From JBFHER01 sp041584055 (GTDB lineage: Bacteria; Bacteroidota; Bacteroidia; Bacteroidales; UBA5342), in contig JBFHER010000090.1 in assembly GCA_041584055.1 (NCBI GenBank), positions 1 to 13,022 on the forward strand: DNA of 13,022 nucleotides. Reading direction: 5' to 3'. Within the stretch, counting starts at the first letter, position 1. Each line of letters begins with the position of its first letter. A program made the position numbers and the translations under genes. This document shows, one piece after another, positions 12,748 to 13,022 of the stretch. The notes below the pieces were generated by a model that was not told the DNA's origin, did not search any database, and worked only from the letters and a program-made list of their open reading frames with translations.

Positions 12748-13022
12748 TTGCAACGGAAAATCATCCATATAGACATGGATGCCTTTTTTGCGTCTATTGA
12801 GCAGCGGGATAATCCTGACTACATGGGAAAACCTTTAGCTGTAGGGAGTGCAGAAGGGCGAGGTGTTGTGGCAGCAGCCAGTTATGAAGCCCGGAAATAT
12901 GGTGTATTTTCTGCAATGCCATCCGTCACAGCAAAGCGAAAATGTCCTCATCTCATCTTTACTCCGCCACGATTTGAAGCTTATAAAAAAGTATCATCAC
13001 AAATTCGCGAAATCTTTCATCA
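12748..13022 (+). CDS. dinB: DNA polymerase IV, N-terminal part (cut by window edge)
   Basis: The first 91 codons of a Y-family translesion polymerase. The reading starts LQRKIIHIDMDAFFASIEQR, with metal ligand D9 and steric-gate F14, then GKPLAVGS, GVVAAASYEARKYGVFSAMP (nucleotide-binding palm/fingers signature) and a lysine-rich stretch. The family call is firm. The start is probably the TTG at 12748: an in-frame stop lies upstream at 12724, there is no ATG or GTG before the catalytic DMD, and AAGAAGGA ends 3 nt before it as a ribosome site. The gene follows the helicase after 21 nt and continues beyond the right edge. I saw no LexA-type box in the short gap, so any damage control would act through the operon promoter. 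Confidence 0.92.
   Translation, partial: MQRKIIHIDMDAFFASIEQRDNPDYMGKPLAVGSAEGRGVVAAASYEARKYGVFSAMPSVTAKRKCPHLIFTPPRFEAYKKVSSQIREIFH

Noticed and set aside
12457..12768. Minus-strand frame with hydrophobic stretches opposite the helicase tail
   Set aside because: The hydrophobic character is the complement of the lysine-rich helicase tail. It also overlaps the Pol IV start.

Overview
The window looks like a chromosomal segment of a Bacteroidota bacterium, probably class Bacteroidia. The support is a secreted protein with a type IX secretion (T9SS) sorting domain, several -7 promoter boxes of the Bacteroidota form TAnnTTTG, a DUF5063 gene, and an aspS / Nif3-like / C4 zinc-ribbon gene order. 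Coding is dense on the right and looser and more AT-rich on the left. No tRNA, rRNA or CRISPR array was seen.

Left part (1 to about 2580) is an accessory region. It starts with a small membrane-protein gene whose 5' end (start codon plus first 17 codons) is duplicated exactly with an 85-bp offset, leaving a 24-codon truncated copy upstream. A bidirectional terminator separates it from a minus-strand three-gene operon: XRE-type regulator, antitoxin, RelE/HigB-type toxin. That operon has a good Bacteroidota promoter and a possible operator. Next is a fragment of a CHC2 zinc-finger primase-like gene, cut after half of its zinc site. The cut coincides with the end of a REP-associated tyrosine transposase (RAYT) module: an intact HUH/Y1 nuclease gene with one copy of a 31-bp hairpin repeat on its left and two inverted copies on its right. 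The copies differ by paired, compensating changes in the hairpin stem.

Middle part (2581-7680) is all on the minus strand. It holds a secreted T9SS-sorted probable beta-propeller protein, a 59-residue winged-helix-like protein, and the operon aspS, Nif3-like metal-centre protein, coiled-coil zinc-ribbon protein, which ends in a strong terminator.

Right part (7796-13022) is mostly plus strand: a SpoU/TrmH-family 2'-O-methyltransferase (possibly leaderless), a convergent FtsB/DivIC-type division protein, then a tight operon of DUF5063 protein, DEDDy 3'-5' exonuclease, RlmI-like rRNA m5C methyltransferase, RhlE-like DEAD-box helicase and the start of DNA polymerase IV. The first three overlap by ATGA; the last two appear to start at TTG codons, each 21 nt after the previous stop. 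Apart from Pol IV, the products of this operon that can be assigned point to RNA maturation and ribosome upkeep. The most notable structures are the hairpin-flanked RAYT module inside the primase remnant and the duplicated 5' gene end with its decoy ORF.
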